From Culex pipiens pallens (taxonomy: Eukaryota > Arthropoda > Insecta > Diptera > Culicidae), in contig NC_068938.1 in assembly GCF_016801865.2 (NCBI RefSeq), positions 72,687,021-72,751,020 on the forward strand: a stretch of 64,000 nt of DNA, written 5' to 3'. A program made the translations under genes and the position numbers. Shown here piece by piece: positions 1 through 10,100 of the stretch. Under the pieces are notes generated by a model, which worked only from the letters and a program-made list of their open reading frames with translations, was not told the origin of the DNA and did not search any database. The stretch's first letter is position 1; every line of letters starts with the position of its first letter.

Positions 1-563
1 TCCTAGTAGATTTTTGCCTGCTGAATCCGAATCCGGGTCCAGAATTGCTCCAAATGGTCCCAATTTTGAGATACGCCCGTTTGAAATGTTAGTTTAGGCC
101 AAAATTAGCTACTTTGTCGACTATTTTACAAAAGAACTATTGAATAAACAACTAAACCAATACATGTATCTTAAAGTTCACGTTTTCCCCTTTCTGAAAC
201 ACCCCTGGTTTTTTTAAATTTGATTGTTTCTACGCATATTTATAGCCATTTTAATATTAGAATTTGACTTGCATGCAATTCTATCGGATGGGGAAGTGAA
301 ACGTCGGTCCATTTGCGTAAAAGAGGTTTTGGGTGACTCACCACACATATCCTTCGGGCGCCTAGAAACGAACAAAAACTTGCAACAGAGACCACAAAAG
401 ACCCGGGGCTCGTTAAAGTGGATTGCTTTGTTTTTTTGAGTCTTGTATGACACAAAAATCAACATTTTCTAAACTAGGCTATAATTTTCGAGAATTATTT
501 TTCCATCATTTAATTTAAAAGTATTTAAAAAAAATCAGGCCTGACAGGGGTAAAGTGGTTTAA
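1..563. other. Intergenic DNA with a SINE 3' fragment
   Basis: AT-rich sequence with no credible gene. Positions about 282-445 match the 3' part of the tRNA-derived SINE found complete at 32871-33292; both share the stretches around 'acttgcaacagagacc' and 'acaaaagacccg'. The short open frames here are chance frames inside that SINE fragment. Nothing else is recognisable. Confidence 0.6.
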
Positions 564-1579
564 CCCTCTACAACCCAACCCAGCTTCAAGGTGGTCTTCG
601 ATCTGAAAATTCGCCAAAGATCAATTCTGGAGTTTTTTTTTTTAAAGGTCCAATAAACCAAATTTCCAGTTTTTGCTTTTTGGGTGTTTTTGAAACCGCC
701 TTGAGTCAGGGGTGTTGAAAACACCCAAAAAGCAAAAACTGAAAATTTGGTTTATTGGGTCTTTAAAACGCATTGAAAAGAAGAACTCTTGAAATTTTAG
801 CAAATGTTTGGGTTGGAAGTGTGACTTGTTTCAAGTGACTTTGCCAATGTTTTAAAAAAATTTCTAGGGTCAACTTTGGCTGTGCTTTTCACTAATATTT
901 CCTATTTTTGATGCAAAATAAGTATGCAGTAGGGTAGGCTAGTCATCATTGAGACACATTTGGTTTTTAACTTTCAACGATTTTTGTATTTTTTACCAGC
1001 ATGTTTTGATGAGCTTTTTGCTGCATTTTATGTATTTTTATGTGTTCTAACATTGACCAAAATATGAGATCGTATACAGCCACAGTTATTTAACTGTCTC
1101 ATTGTAGACGCACTTGGCAGGCACAATGAGACAGCTGGGGAACAATTAGACACTCCACCAAAATCATAACTAGTCTAGCAAAACATCATGTTTTTGTGTT
1201 GTACCATTGCAGGTAATTTGCCATGAACATATTAGAATTAGAGCAATTTTGCCAACTTGAAACTTTAATTAGCAAAAGTAATACTTAAAAGCATTTAAAT
1301 TTTGTAAAATCCTATATTATATATTTGGTAAAATAGATTTAAAACTCAATAAATATGCCAAACATCACTTTCAATTCAAAAAATAAAAAAAATATATAAA
1401 AATTGAAATTACAAGCCTAGGTTTCAACATTTGGATGAAAAAAGTGTTTTAAAATGCATTTTACAGGCGTACTGTTGCTTGTCACTTTCCAATCATAAAC
1501 ATAAACTTTGAAAAATATTTGCAACGGCCTAACAAAAATTGCTCAAATGACCATCGAAACAAATTTGGGCAGTAGAGGG
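564..1579. mobile_element. TTAA-target MITE, piggyBac-type ends
   Basis: The element is flanked on both sides by TTAA (560-563 and 1580-1583). Its ends are inverted: the left begins CCCTCTACAACCCAA and the right ends with the complement around TTTGGGCAGTAGAGGG. There is no transposase open frame, so it is non-autonomous. A TTAA target duplication is the hallmark of piggyBac transposases, so mobilisation by such an enzyme is inferred. A smaller palindromic MITE lies inside at 626-793. Another AT-rich stretch, around 25610-27060, shares internal phrases such as 'ctttgaaaaataattgcaac'. Confidence 0.75.
626..793. mobile_element. Small palindromic MITE (TCTGGAG family), copy 1
   Basis: About 168 bp that fold back almost end to end. 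The left arm contains 'ccaataaaccaaatttcc' and 'gctttttgggtgtttt'; both recur as reverse complements in the right arm. The loop carries 'gaaaccgccttgagtcagg'. A second copy lies at 25947-26106 and a shorter derivative at about 10861-10935. It is non-coding and is nested inside the TTAA element. Confidence 0.7.
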
Positions 1580-1734
1580 TTAATATTTTATCTGAATTTG
1601 ATTTTCTTCTGCTTCTTCAGTTTATTCTTGTTCAATTATTGTTTTTTTTACTGGTCTTATGAGGCATAATCTACAACTTTTGAAGTCTTTTTTGAGTCTT
1701 TCGATCTCTGACAAAATTACATTTTTCAAAACAT

Positions 1735-2436
1735 TGGCATTACATACATGTAAATCGACAGAAAAGTCAGAGGCTAGTGTGAGCATAAACTAACTTTTAT
1801 TTAAGATCTGTTTTCAGGGGATTAAAATATACATTTTCATCTATTATCAAAACAAATTTCAAGACATTTGGTTGTATCATTGGCAAGATGTAGCTATTTG
1901 AAGTTAGCAGTTTCAAAAAACGGGTGCCACGATATCTCAACCCTGCCTTGACCAAATCGGCTCAAAATTTTGGTGAAGACTCTTTAAACCGGTCTTGTGT
2001 GCATGACGAAGGCCGATTTTCAAAAAACTTATTTAAAAAAAAAGATATAAATAATTTTGTGTTTTTCATGTAAAAAAAATCGTCAGTTTTTGATTTCTGT
2101 ATTTTTTTAAAAGCAAAATTTAAAAATCGGGCTTCGTCATGTACACGGGATAGTTCTTGAGATTGTTCACCACGATTTTCAGCCAATTTGGTCCATCCCA
2201 TCTCGAGATATCGTGGCACCCGTAAATCAACTCTGTGTTTCGAGAAAAACGCTCAGAAAAGTTGACAGTCCGCTTTACGCAAGGCAAAATGTTGAGCTGA
2301 AAATCGTCTCTAACTCAGTTTAATCATGTAATATCTTCATGAAAGTTTCAGGAGTGATTGAAAATCATCATTTTAGTGGATTCAATAAATTTTCTGTAAT
2401 ATGAAATTTTGTGATTTTCTACATGTATGTAACCCC
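1735..2436 (-). mobile_element. TTAA-target MITE, 700-bp family, copy 1
   Basis: Reverse-oriented copy of the element at 8069-8767. The right end reads 'acatgtatgtaacccc' followed by TTAA (2437-2440); the left end is degraded but keeps 'attacatacatgta'. Inside is a second inverted repeat: 'ggtgccacgatatctc' near 1923 and its complement near 2203, with 'cttcgtcatg'-type motifs between them. No coding potential is evident, and the open frame at 1962-2219 is only the internal palindrome. Confidence 0.7.
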
Positions 2437-2439
2437 TTA

Positions 2440-4219
2440 AAAACAAACAAATCTAATAACCAATACCTACATAACTTTAAAAAAAATTAAGAGTATGTCT
2501 TCGTGCTTGGATAAATTATTGATAAACGGAACTTGAATCATAATAGTGTTTTAACTCACTATTATTTAATCGGTAAAACCTGTTATAAACTATAAACATC
2601 GACAGTTTAATTTTTGAAAATTGTTACAACTCGTAAGAGTGGATGGGGTTTAAATGAACGAAAGAGGCTAATTGTAAAATCACTAGTTTTTCATACTTGT
2701 CATCTTATTTCAACATGCAAGTAGGATTTTCTAGTGTTGACTTTCAAAGATAAGTAACTGACTGGCATACCTTTGTTATCTAGTAACACAAATCTTTGCT
2801 CTACATTACAACGAATCTAAAGCACATTTTTGAGAAATAATGCAATGACGAATATCACAAAAATGCATTTATTCGATTACGATTGTGTTCATCCCATATA
2901 AAGAAAAAAAATCCATGCTTTGCACAAATCACACAAATGTTCATTTAAATGTTTGAAATTCCGCGGCACAAGGCGGTATTATAATTTCCGAATAAACACC
3001 TCGTAAGCGCGCGCCCACGCAAATCTTAATCTCACCCACTCGCGCATGCGGTTTCATCTCACTGCCCACTTGTGGCGCGAGTGCATTCATTGTATCAAAA
3101 GTTGACGTGCTGCGACACACTGAAACATATTGCACGGGTATAAATCGAGGAAAGTCACAAAAGAATAAGAACTAATAAATCTGACAAATAAATACAGGAA
3201 AAAAAACGCCAAAATCGTCCCGCGTGTGACGAAATGAAAAATAGAAAAATGAGAAAGACAAAAGACCAGGAAGAAAGCGGAAATTTTTCACCAGAGTAAG
3301 TATTTTTAAATGAGAGCACGCAAAACGGCACCGGCAGCTGCGCTGGTGCGAACCAAATAGAATAAAATCGCCAAAATACTCGCGATGGTAATCGTTCGAA
3401 TAACTAACTTTTTTTTCATTTCTAGGTTGTCGTCCATTGACAACTCCGGCGCGGCCAACGCGCCGCTGACAGGAGCGTGTCAGTGGAGTGGAGCCGGAGG
3501 TTTTCTGGGCGGCCAAGCGCCAAACAAAATGTCAAACGTTTTGCCATCGGTTCCATCGTCACTTACGCAATGGGCGCGCGCAATTTAAGCGCAAGATTGA
3601 TTTGTTTTGAGTGCGCAATTTTCGCGGTGTGTCCGTTACATCAGCCCCGGCGGCGCATCACTCAAAATACCTACACAAACGGGTGGAAAAATGGGGCAAT
3701 CGTTGACCTGGTAGCGAAAGCTGAACAGGTGAAATGGGAGGAATTTTCGTTATTTGTTGCACTTTTTTTTAAGTATTGAATTTCTCAAAATCGGTAATAG
3801 TGGAAATAATTTTTCAAAACATTTTTTTCCCTAAAGTTTTTTCTTCTATCTATTTTTTTTAAACTCTAAAAGTGTCCTATAATTTTTGAAGTCCCCTTTT
3901 TGACATTTTTAGATTATTGTAAAATCTATTGTTAATAATTGAGAATAGCATTCATTTTAAAACAAATAAAGGCTTTTTGATCTTTTTACTAATTTCGAAT
4001 TTAAGACCCAAAATCTGTTAAAACTTAGCTTTTTATTTCTCATTACTATTTTGAGAAATTTTGTTAGTAGCATAGCTAACAAAATTTAAAAAAATGTACC
4101 AGCCTAAAGCATAATTTGCCGAGAAATCATGTAGGCTCGTTCCACCTGACATATAAAAGGTCTTGGTTATTCAATAAGATTTGGAATAAGAAGACAACAA
4201 CTTCCTTGGGTGCTGAATA
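2440..4219. other. Unique intergenic DNA with a GC-rich island
   Basis: From 2440 to 2900 the DNA is AT-rich with nothing recognised. About 2950-3780 is clearly GC-richer, with CpG-bearing runs near 3005, 3330, 3450-3580 and 3640, and it is not repeated elsewhere in the window. Short frames here overlap on both strands and none has a recognisable domain or convincing splice partners. It may be a promoter, first non-coding exon or enhancer; that is inference. From 3780 to 4219 the DNA is AT-rich filler. Confidence 0.4.
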
Positions 4220-4364
4220 CCGTAGTATCATTTCAATAGGGCGAATCTGCATTTGTAAACAAGCAGTCTATCCCTTTCGCTCAAGTGACAGTTCACGTCA
4301 AGTAAGAGGGGGATAGACTGCTTGTTTACAAACGCAGATTGGTCCTATTGAACTGTTACTACGG
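4220..4364. mobile_element. Short fully palindromic MITE
   Basis: Nearly the whole 145 bp is one inverted repeat. 'ccgtagtatcatttcaatagg' on the left corresponds to the complement of 'cctattgaactgttactacgg' on the right, and 'gtaaacaagcagtctatccc' pairs with its complement after a loop of roughly 45 bp. It has no coding capacity. The target duplication could not be decided. Confidence 0.65.
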
Positions 4365-4471
4365 AATAGAGAGAATGCGTAACGTGATTTTCGAATGTTT
4401 CCACTTTGTTTACATCTACAAAGTAGGAGGCTGTTCAAGCACAAGCATGACTTTTTTCTTACTGGTAAATG

Positions 4472-5530
4472 AGCTGAGCAATTCTCTACCAAAACCGGAA
4501 ATGGATTTTATTTGTATTTTTTGATTTGGCTAAAACTTTGTGGGGGCCTTCCCTATGACCAAATATGCTATTTTGTGTCATTGGTTCACCCATACAAGTC
4601 TCCATACAATTTTGGCAGCTGTCCATACAAAAATGGTATGTAAATATTCAAACAGCTGTAACTTTTGAGTGAATTTTCTGATCAATTTGGTGTCTTCGGC
4701 AAAGTTGTAGGTATTGTTGAGGACTTTTGAGAAAAAAATAGGTACACGGAAAAAAATTGTAGATTTTTTTTATCAACTTTTTTTTCACTAAAACTCAATT
4801 TCCCAATATACGTATTTTTTGATTTTCGAGATTTTTTGATATGTTTTAGGGGACAAAAATCCGCAACTTTTGAGCCATAGAGAAACATGGTCAAAAAATC
4901 TGCCGCCGAGTTATGATTTTTTGAAAAATTAGTGATTTTTGGATAAAATCGAAGTTTCATGCAAAAACAAGTTTGATATTATTTTTTAATGCAAAATTGA
5001 ATTTGCAATCGAAAAGTTCTTTACAGATTTTTTGATAAAGGGCTCCGTTTTCAAGATATAGCCACCGAAAGTTTGATTTTAGCGAAATATTTGCAGTTTT
5101 TCAATTTTTAAAAATAGTGACCATGAGTGACCATTTCCAAAAAAAAAAATTTTTTTTTGAAAAGTTCAGAAAATTTGCTATAAAATTGTCTAAGAGACAT
5201 TGAAGATTGGACCTCGGGTTGCTGAGATAGAGCCGCTTTAAGAAAAAGAAACACGAAAATTGAAGTTTTCTAAATCTCACCAAAACAACCCACCTTTTTC
5301 TAATGACGATATCTCAAAAGATCGGAAAATTTCACGAATGTTTCATGTATTAACAATGAAAATCGGACCATTAATTGCTGAGATATTGTCATTAGAAAAT
5401 GGTGGGCTGATTGCTGGGAAAATAGCTTATTTGGTCATAGGGAAGGCCCCCACAAAATTTGAGTCAAATAAAAAAATACAAAAAATAAAAATGGTCGAAA
5501 TCGGCCGATTTCGTAGAGAGTTGCTCAGCT
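4472..5530. mobile_element. 1.06-kb MITE with long inverted ends
   Basis: The outer ends match as inverted repeats: 'gctgagcaattctctac' on the left and the complement of 'gtagagagttgctcagc' on the right. Inside these is a second matched block, 'gggggccttccctatgacca' near 4541 and its complement near 5432. The interior is AT-rich without a transposase. The family is not recognised by name. Confidence 0.65.
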
Positions 5531-6376
5531 GTTTTATAATCAGTAGTATGTGTTTTATTTTATCTAGTTTTTGACATTTTTAGCTACAAAATTGTCGCGT
5601 TTCGATCGGTTAGAAGATATTTTTCTTTTTAATGGGTGACGAAGAACTGCGGCGAGAGTTTCATTCTGTGATGTCGCAAATAAATTCCCTGGCTAATTCT
5701 GGAATCCTGCAGCTCTTCCTGGTCCAGCGAAAAAACGTCGTTAATTCTTGCTTAGCTGATCCAACAAGCAGAGAAGATTTTCACTAAACCAGGTTTTTAA
5801 ACGGAATCAAACAATAAAGACAGCTTCTGGATGGATACAACCGCATCGACTCCATGGACAACTTCCATTCATAATTATAAAAAATCTCGATTTCAACCTT
5901 CTTAAGATTTCTTGACTGCAACTATACACATACATTTTTCATTCTTGCAAAAAAAAAAACAGTTTTTAATGATCGATAACAATTCTTTCTACTTTTGGCA
6001 AACAGTAAATTGGTTCCAATTTGACAGTTCAAAACTGAGGTCATTTTGCGAACCACTATTCAGCACCCAGGTGCTGTGTACCCTTAATGAAAAACATTTT
6101 CATTTGAATGCTTTTAGAGATTTTATGATAAGTTTCCGTCTGTATTTATAATTACATTGCGATTTTGTTTTAGTTTTCTGACCATAAAAATTTACTTCTT
6201 GACGTTCTTCCTTTCAAAATACAACTTCTCAAAATCAATTTGAAAACAGCTGTTTGAGTCCTCCTCATCACCCAACTTTTTCCACCATAACACCACCAGT
6301 TCGACCGTCCCAAAGGAAAAATTATGAAATTATTATTTTCTCTTTCGTTGGACCATTCATTTCCCACGACCCCATG

Positions 6377-6415
<39 letters not shown>

Positions 6416-7903
6416 CCAATGATGAAAAGCCGTTGTCGTTTTTATTTGCCTCAATCGGTGGACTGTGTGTGAGCGTGGAGTATAGACCGTTGGGCAGCTA
6501 AAAATACTTAATTGCTGTACGTTTTTGTGCGTTTTGGGTGACAAACTTCCATGTTGCGAAATAACCATTTTAGACGCAATGTTTGACTTAGGTAAATGTC
6601 ATCTGGTGAAAAATTATCATTGCGTACGTGCAGGACGTAACATCAATACAAAACAAACCTGGAAAAAGGTCCTAATGAGCATGGCACAATTATAAAAAAA
6701 TATTTATGTACATTGTGTATCTGTAATGTAGGTAAAAACATCATTAGAATCCAACATTTTAAATTAAAGTTAATTTCAAGTAAAAAGATTATGTACAAAA
6801 TTGCAAATCTTACTCAAAATCTTAGGTTTTTCATCAAAAGTGTGTAGAAAGCATTTCATGTGTTGATGTTTTTTGACCGACCGTGAACTTCAGCCACTTC
6901 AGCCAGATCTGGTGGAAGAAAAAAAATCCTGTAAAGCGATTTCATTCGAGAAGAAAAACTGTCTACAACTGTCTTACTTTTTCTCGATATAATTCGTACC
7001 CACTATCAATGAATTAAAAAAAATCCCAACTGACTCTCATAAATTTTCGCCTAATCTTCTTCCTCATTTTCCTCACTTCAAACGTGAAAATGAAAAAAAA
7101 ACTGATCGCCGTCAACAAGTGTAAACCCGAAATGTGTGTGTGTCTCTCAAGAGGGCAGCTCAGTTTTTCACGCCTGAAAACCTGAAGGCAAAATTTTCAA
7201 TTTTCATTCGAACGCACCGAGACTGATTTTGGGGAGGGGCGGGAAGATCACGAGATCGCGGTGTCGGTCAAACCCGGTGGCTGTCGGAACGGCACGAGAG
7301 GGACGTAATTTAATACGCGTATACTGAATGTGCGTCCGTTTTTTTCTTCTTCTTTCTTCAATGTGACATAAAACGCACGAAGTGGGATTTTCTCGCAAGG
7401 GGATGCTGCGAAGTTTAGTACACAATTGTTACGCAACTTTTACACTTTCTTGTTACGCGAGAACGGGTGTGCGATCAAAAATAACCTGACGGCCGGCGCG
7501 CGGTGTCCCGCACGATCAATGGCCGCCGGTAGGTTAGAACTTAGATGTTGGATGTTTACTATAATTTTTAGGTGTGTACTGGCAGTTAGTCCGATTTTAT
7601 TGCGCTGAGATTCGAGGAGCTATTGTTTATCGTCTGTTGTGGTTATCATACATAAAATGTTTATTTTTGTGAGGTGTGAGGAATACTAGCATTAGCATTT
7701 GAAATTAAACGACCGATTTTTAAAAATTTTATACAATTAGCCTTTCCTTTGTTTTTCATAATAATATCATAATTTCAAAGAAATGATAATACCAATATTT
7801 TATTTATTACAGTTTTTCTCTGATCGCAGCTCATCTAGTTGGAAGGAAAATATTAATACCTTAATTGAAAGTAAACAAAAAAGATTCCATAAAAACATAG
7901 ATA
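5531..7903. other. Intergenic DNA with GA microsatellite and GC island
   Basis: No gene is supported. A pure (GA)n microsatellite lies at 6379-6413. About 7200-7610 is a GC-richer non-repeated island with CpG-bearing runs (7250-7300, 7480-7520). The overlapping open frames here run in opposite directions and lack any known motif. The remainder is AT-rich. Confidence 0.4.
6379..6413. repeat. (GA)n microsatellite
   Basis: About 17 uninterrupted GA dinucleotides following 'cccatgagc'. The arginine/glutamate and serine/leucine frames across it are simple-sequence artefacts. Confidence 0.95.
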
Positions 7904-8014
7904 CCGTCATCAGGGGTGACATTGGGCCGGGGGGTGATATTGAGTTATACCAATTTCAGCTTTTTTGTATGACCCAGTCTCACTTCCCAGACCCAAGTTC
8001 ACCACTGATGACGT
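7904..8014. mobile_element. Small MITE with CCGTCA ends, TA target
   Basis: Starts TA-CCGTCATCAGGGGTGACATT and ends with the near complement 'agttcaccactgatgacg'. It is a shortened member of the family represented by 9222-9758, 18121-18877 and the partial copy near 44279-44858. It has no coding capacity. Confidence 0.65.
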
Positions 8015-8068
8015 TGCATTAATTTTTAACCTTCAAACATCAAACATATAAAAAAAAACGTTACTTAA

Positions 8069-8767
8069 GGGGTTACATACATGTAGAAAATCACAAAATT
8101 TTATATTATAGATTATTTGATAAATCCACTCAAGACATGATTTTTAATCACTCCTGAAAGTTTCATGAAGATATTTAATGATTAAACTGAGTTAGAGACG
8201 ATTTAAGTTCAAAATTTTGCCATGCGCAAGGCGGACTGTCATACTTTGTTGGCGTTTTTCTCTAAACCCCGAGTTGATTTACGGGTGCCACGATATCTCG
8301 AGATGGGATGGACCAAATTGGCTGAAATTTTAGGTGAAGACTCTCAAGATGTATCCCGTGTGCATGACGAAGCCCAATTTTTAAAATTAGCTTTTTAAAA
8401 AATACAAAAATCAAAAACAAACGGTTTTTTAATATGAAAAACACAAAAATATTTTTATCTTTTTTTATAATAAACTTTTTGAAAATCGGGCTTCGTCATG
8501 CACACAGAATCGGTTTAACAAGTATCTACCAAAATTTTGAGCCGATTTGGTCAAGACTGTGTTGAGATATCGTGGCACCCGTTTTTTGAAACTGCTAACT
8601 TAAAATTGCTATATCTCGGCAACGATGCAACCAAATATCTTCAAATTTGTTTTGAAAGTAGGTGAAAATGTATATTTTAATGACGTGAAAAAAGAATTTA
8701 AAAAAAGTTGAGGTGTGTGCTCATACTAACCTCTGACTTTTTTGCCAATATACATGTATGTAACCCC
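8069..8767 (+). mobile_element. TTAA-target MITE, 700-bp family, copy 2
   Basis: Flanked by TTAA at 8065-8068 and 8768-8771, with perfect inverted ends beginning GGGGTTACATACATGTA. It carries an internal inverted repeat: 'acgggtgccacgatatctc' at 8280 and its complement near 8564. A second short inverted pair, 'catgacgaagccc' / 'gggcttcgtcatg', lies between. This gives a palindrome inside a palindrome. The copy at 1735-2436 is in the opposite orientation. No open frame is credible; piggyBac-type mobilisation is inferred from the target site. Confidence 0.8.
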
Positions 8768-8771
8768 TTAA

Positions 8772-10025
8772 TCCACCCTTATGTGGTTGGTGCCTTCCCA
8801 ACATTTAAAGGGTAATGCTATCCAAAATGACACAAAAGGGCGGACCTTTCAGTGTTCTATCAATTTGACTCATTATTCATGGGTAGTTAGATCTTCATAA
8901 TTCAGGGCACTTATGTGCTCTCTCTGTCAGATCTCCAATCTTTTGAACTCGTTGGAAAGGTCTTTTGATAGCTTATCTAACGACAGGTCGCATGATAGAT
9001 CCGGACAACGTTTTCATCGAAATATCTGAGATCCGGCCTCCGAAAAGTGCATAAATAACACTAAAGTGCTTATAACTTTTGATAGGATTGTCAGATCTTC
9101 AATCTTTTGAACTCGTTGGAAAGTTCTTTTAAATACCTTTCTAAAAATGTATATCATGGTGGGTTTTCTTACAATCTTCCGGACTTGCTAAAATCGTTTT
9201 TTTAGCATAAATTTTGAAGTACCGTCAGTGGGGGTGACTATGGGTCGACAAATGATACAATTTTAATAACTTCGAAAATCTTTCAACGTAGATTTGTTCT
9301 TAGATAGTTTACTAACATTCTCCCAAAATATGGTGGATTTTGATGAACATTACTTTACATGCGAATAGTTTGAAAATTGACCCAATCTCAGCCCTTAGAG
9401 GGGGTGACATTGGGTCAAATAAAGCTAAAATGATGCTCAAATACAACGATATGGTAAAAACAAGTCATACAACAGTGTTTCTTGTTCGAGGGAATCTTAT
9501 TGAAGTGGAGATTTTCAAACATTTGGGTAGTTTTCGAGCAATTCTAACAAAAATATTAGAGCAATTCTAACAAAAACGTACCCCAAATTCAGACATCTGC
9601 CAAAGTAACAGGATTTGTTCTAGGATTATGATGTCCCCTACACAACCCTTTTAACAAAATTCAGTTTCATTGAGAATAACCTGAGAAATGGTAAAATCTG
9701 TAAAACATCACTTTGACCCAATCTCACCCCCCAGACCCAATGTCACCCCCACTGACGGTACTTAACTAAACTTTATAATTTTCAATAGCAACTTGTGGGA
9801 CTTCAAGACGGATCGAATGAGACCAAAACAGACAAAATCGGTTGAGCCAATGCCGAGATAACCCAGTACAAATTTTTTGATCAACATCCCACCACACACA
9901 CAGACAATTGCTCAGAATTTGATTCTGAGTCGATATGTAAACGTGAAGGTGGGTCTAGGACGTCAAATTAAGAAGTTTAATTTTCGAGTGATTTTATAGC
10001 CTTTCCTCAGTAAGGTGAGGAAGGC
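8772..10025. mobile_element. Repeat element with GAGGAAGGC ends, interrupted by a MITE
   Basis: The left edge reads 'ccacccttatgtggttggtg' and 'gccttccc'; the right edge reads 'gtaaggtgaggaaggc'. The right half (9760-10025) is similar to 24880-25130, sharing 'gtcgatatgtaaacgtgaag'-like and 'gaaggtgggtctagga' phrases. Another end-like piece, 'gtgaggaaggcaccaacca', lies near 17863. The copy is split by the TA-target MITE at 9222-9758. No protein is visible. Confidence 0.55.
9222..9758. mobile_element. TA-target MITE with CCGTCAGTGGGGG ends
   Basis: Flanked by TA (9220-9221 and 9759-9760). The ends are perfect inverted repeats over at least 'ccgtcagtgggggtgac', and subterminal blocks repeat 'gacccaatctcacccccc'. 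A third copy of the GGGGTGACATTGGGTC motif sits in the middle (9400-9416). TA duplication points to a Tc1/mariner-type transposase in trans. No open frame encodes one here. Confidence 0.75.
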
Positions 10026-10100
10026 AAAATACTCTGCTTTTAGAGATGAGGTCATGTTCACCCAGAGAACAAAAACGCTTGAAAATTATAACGTAAAATT

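Noticed and set aside
3172..3516. 114-codon minus-strand frame
   Set aside because: It spans AT-rich and GC-rich halves of very different composition, and no motif or splice partner was found.
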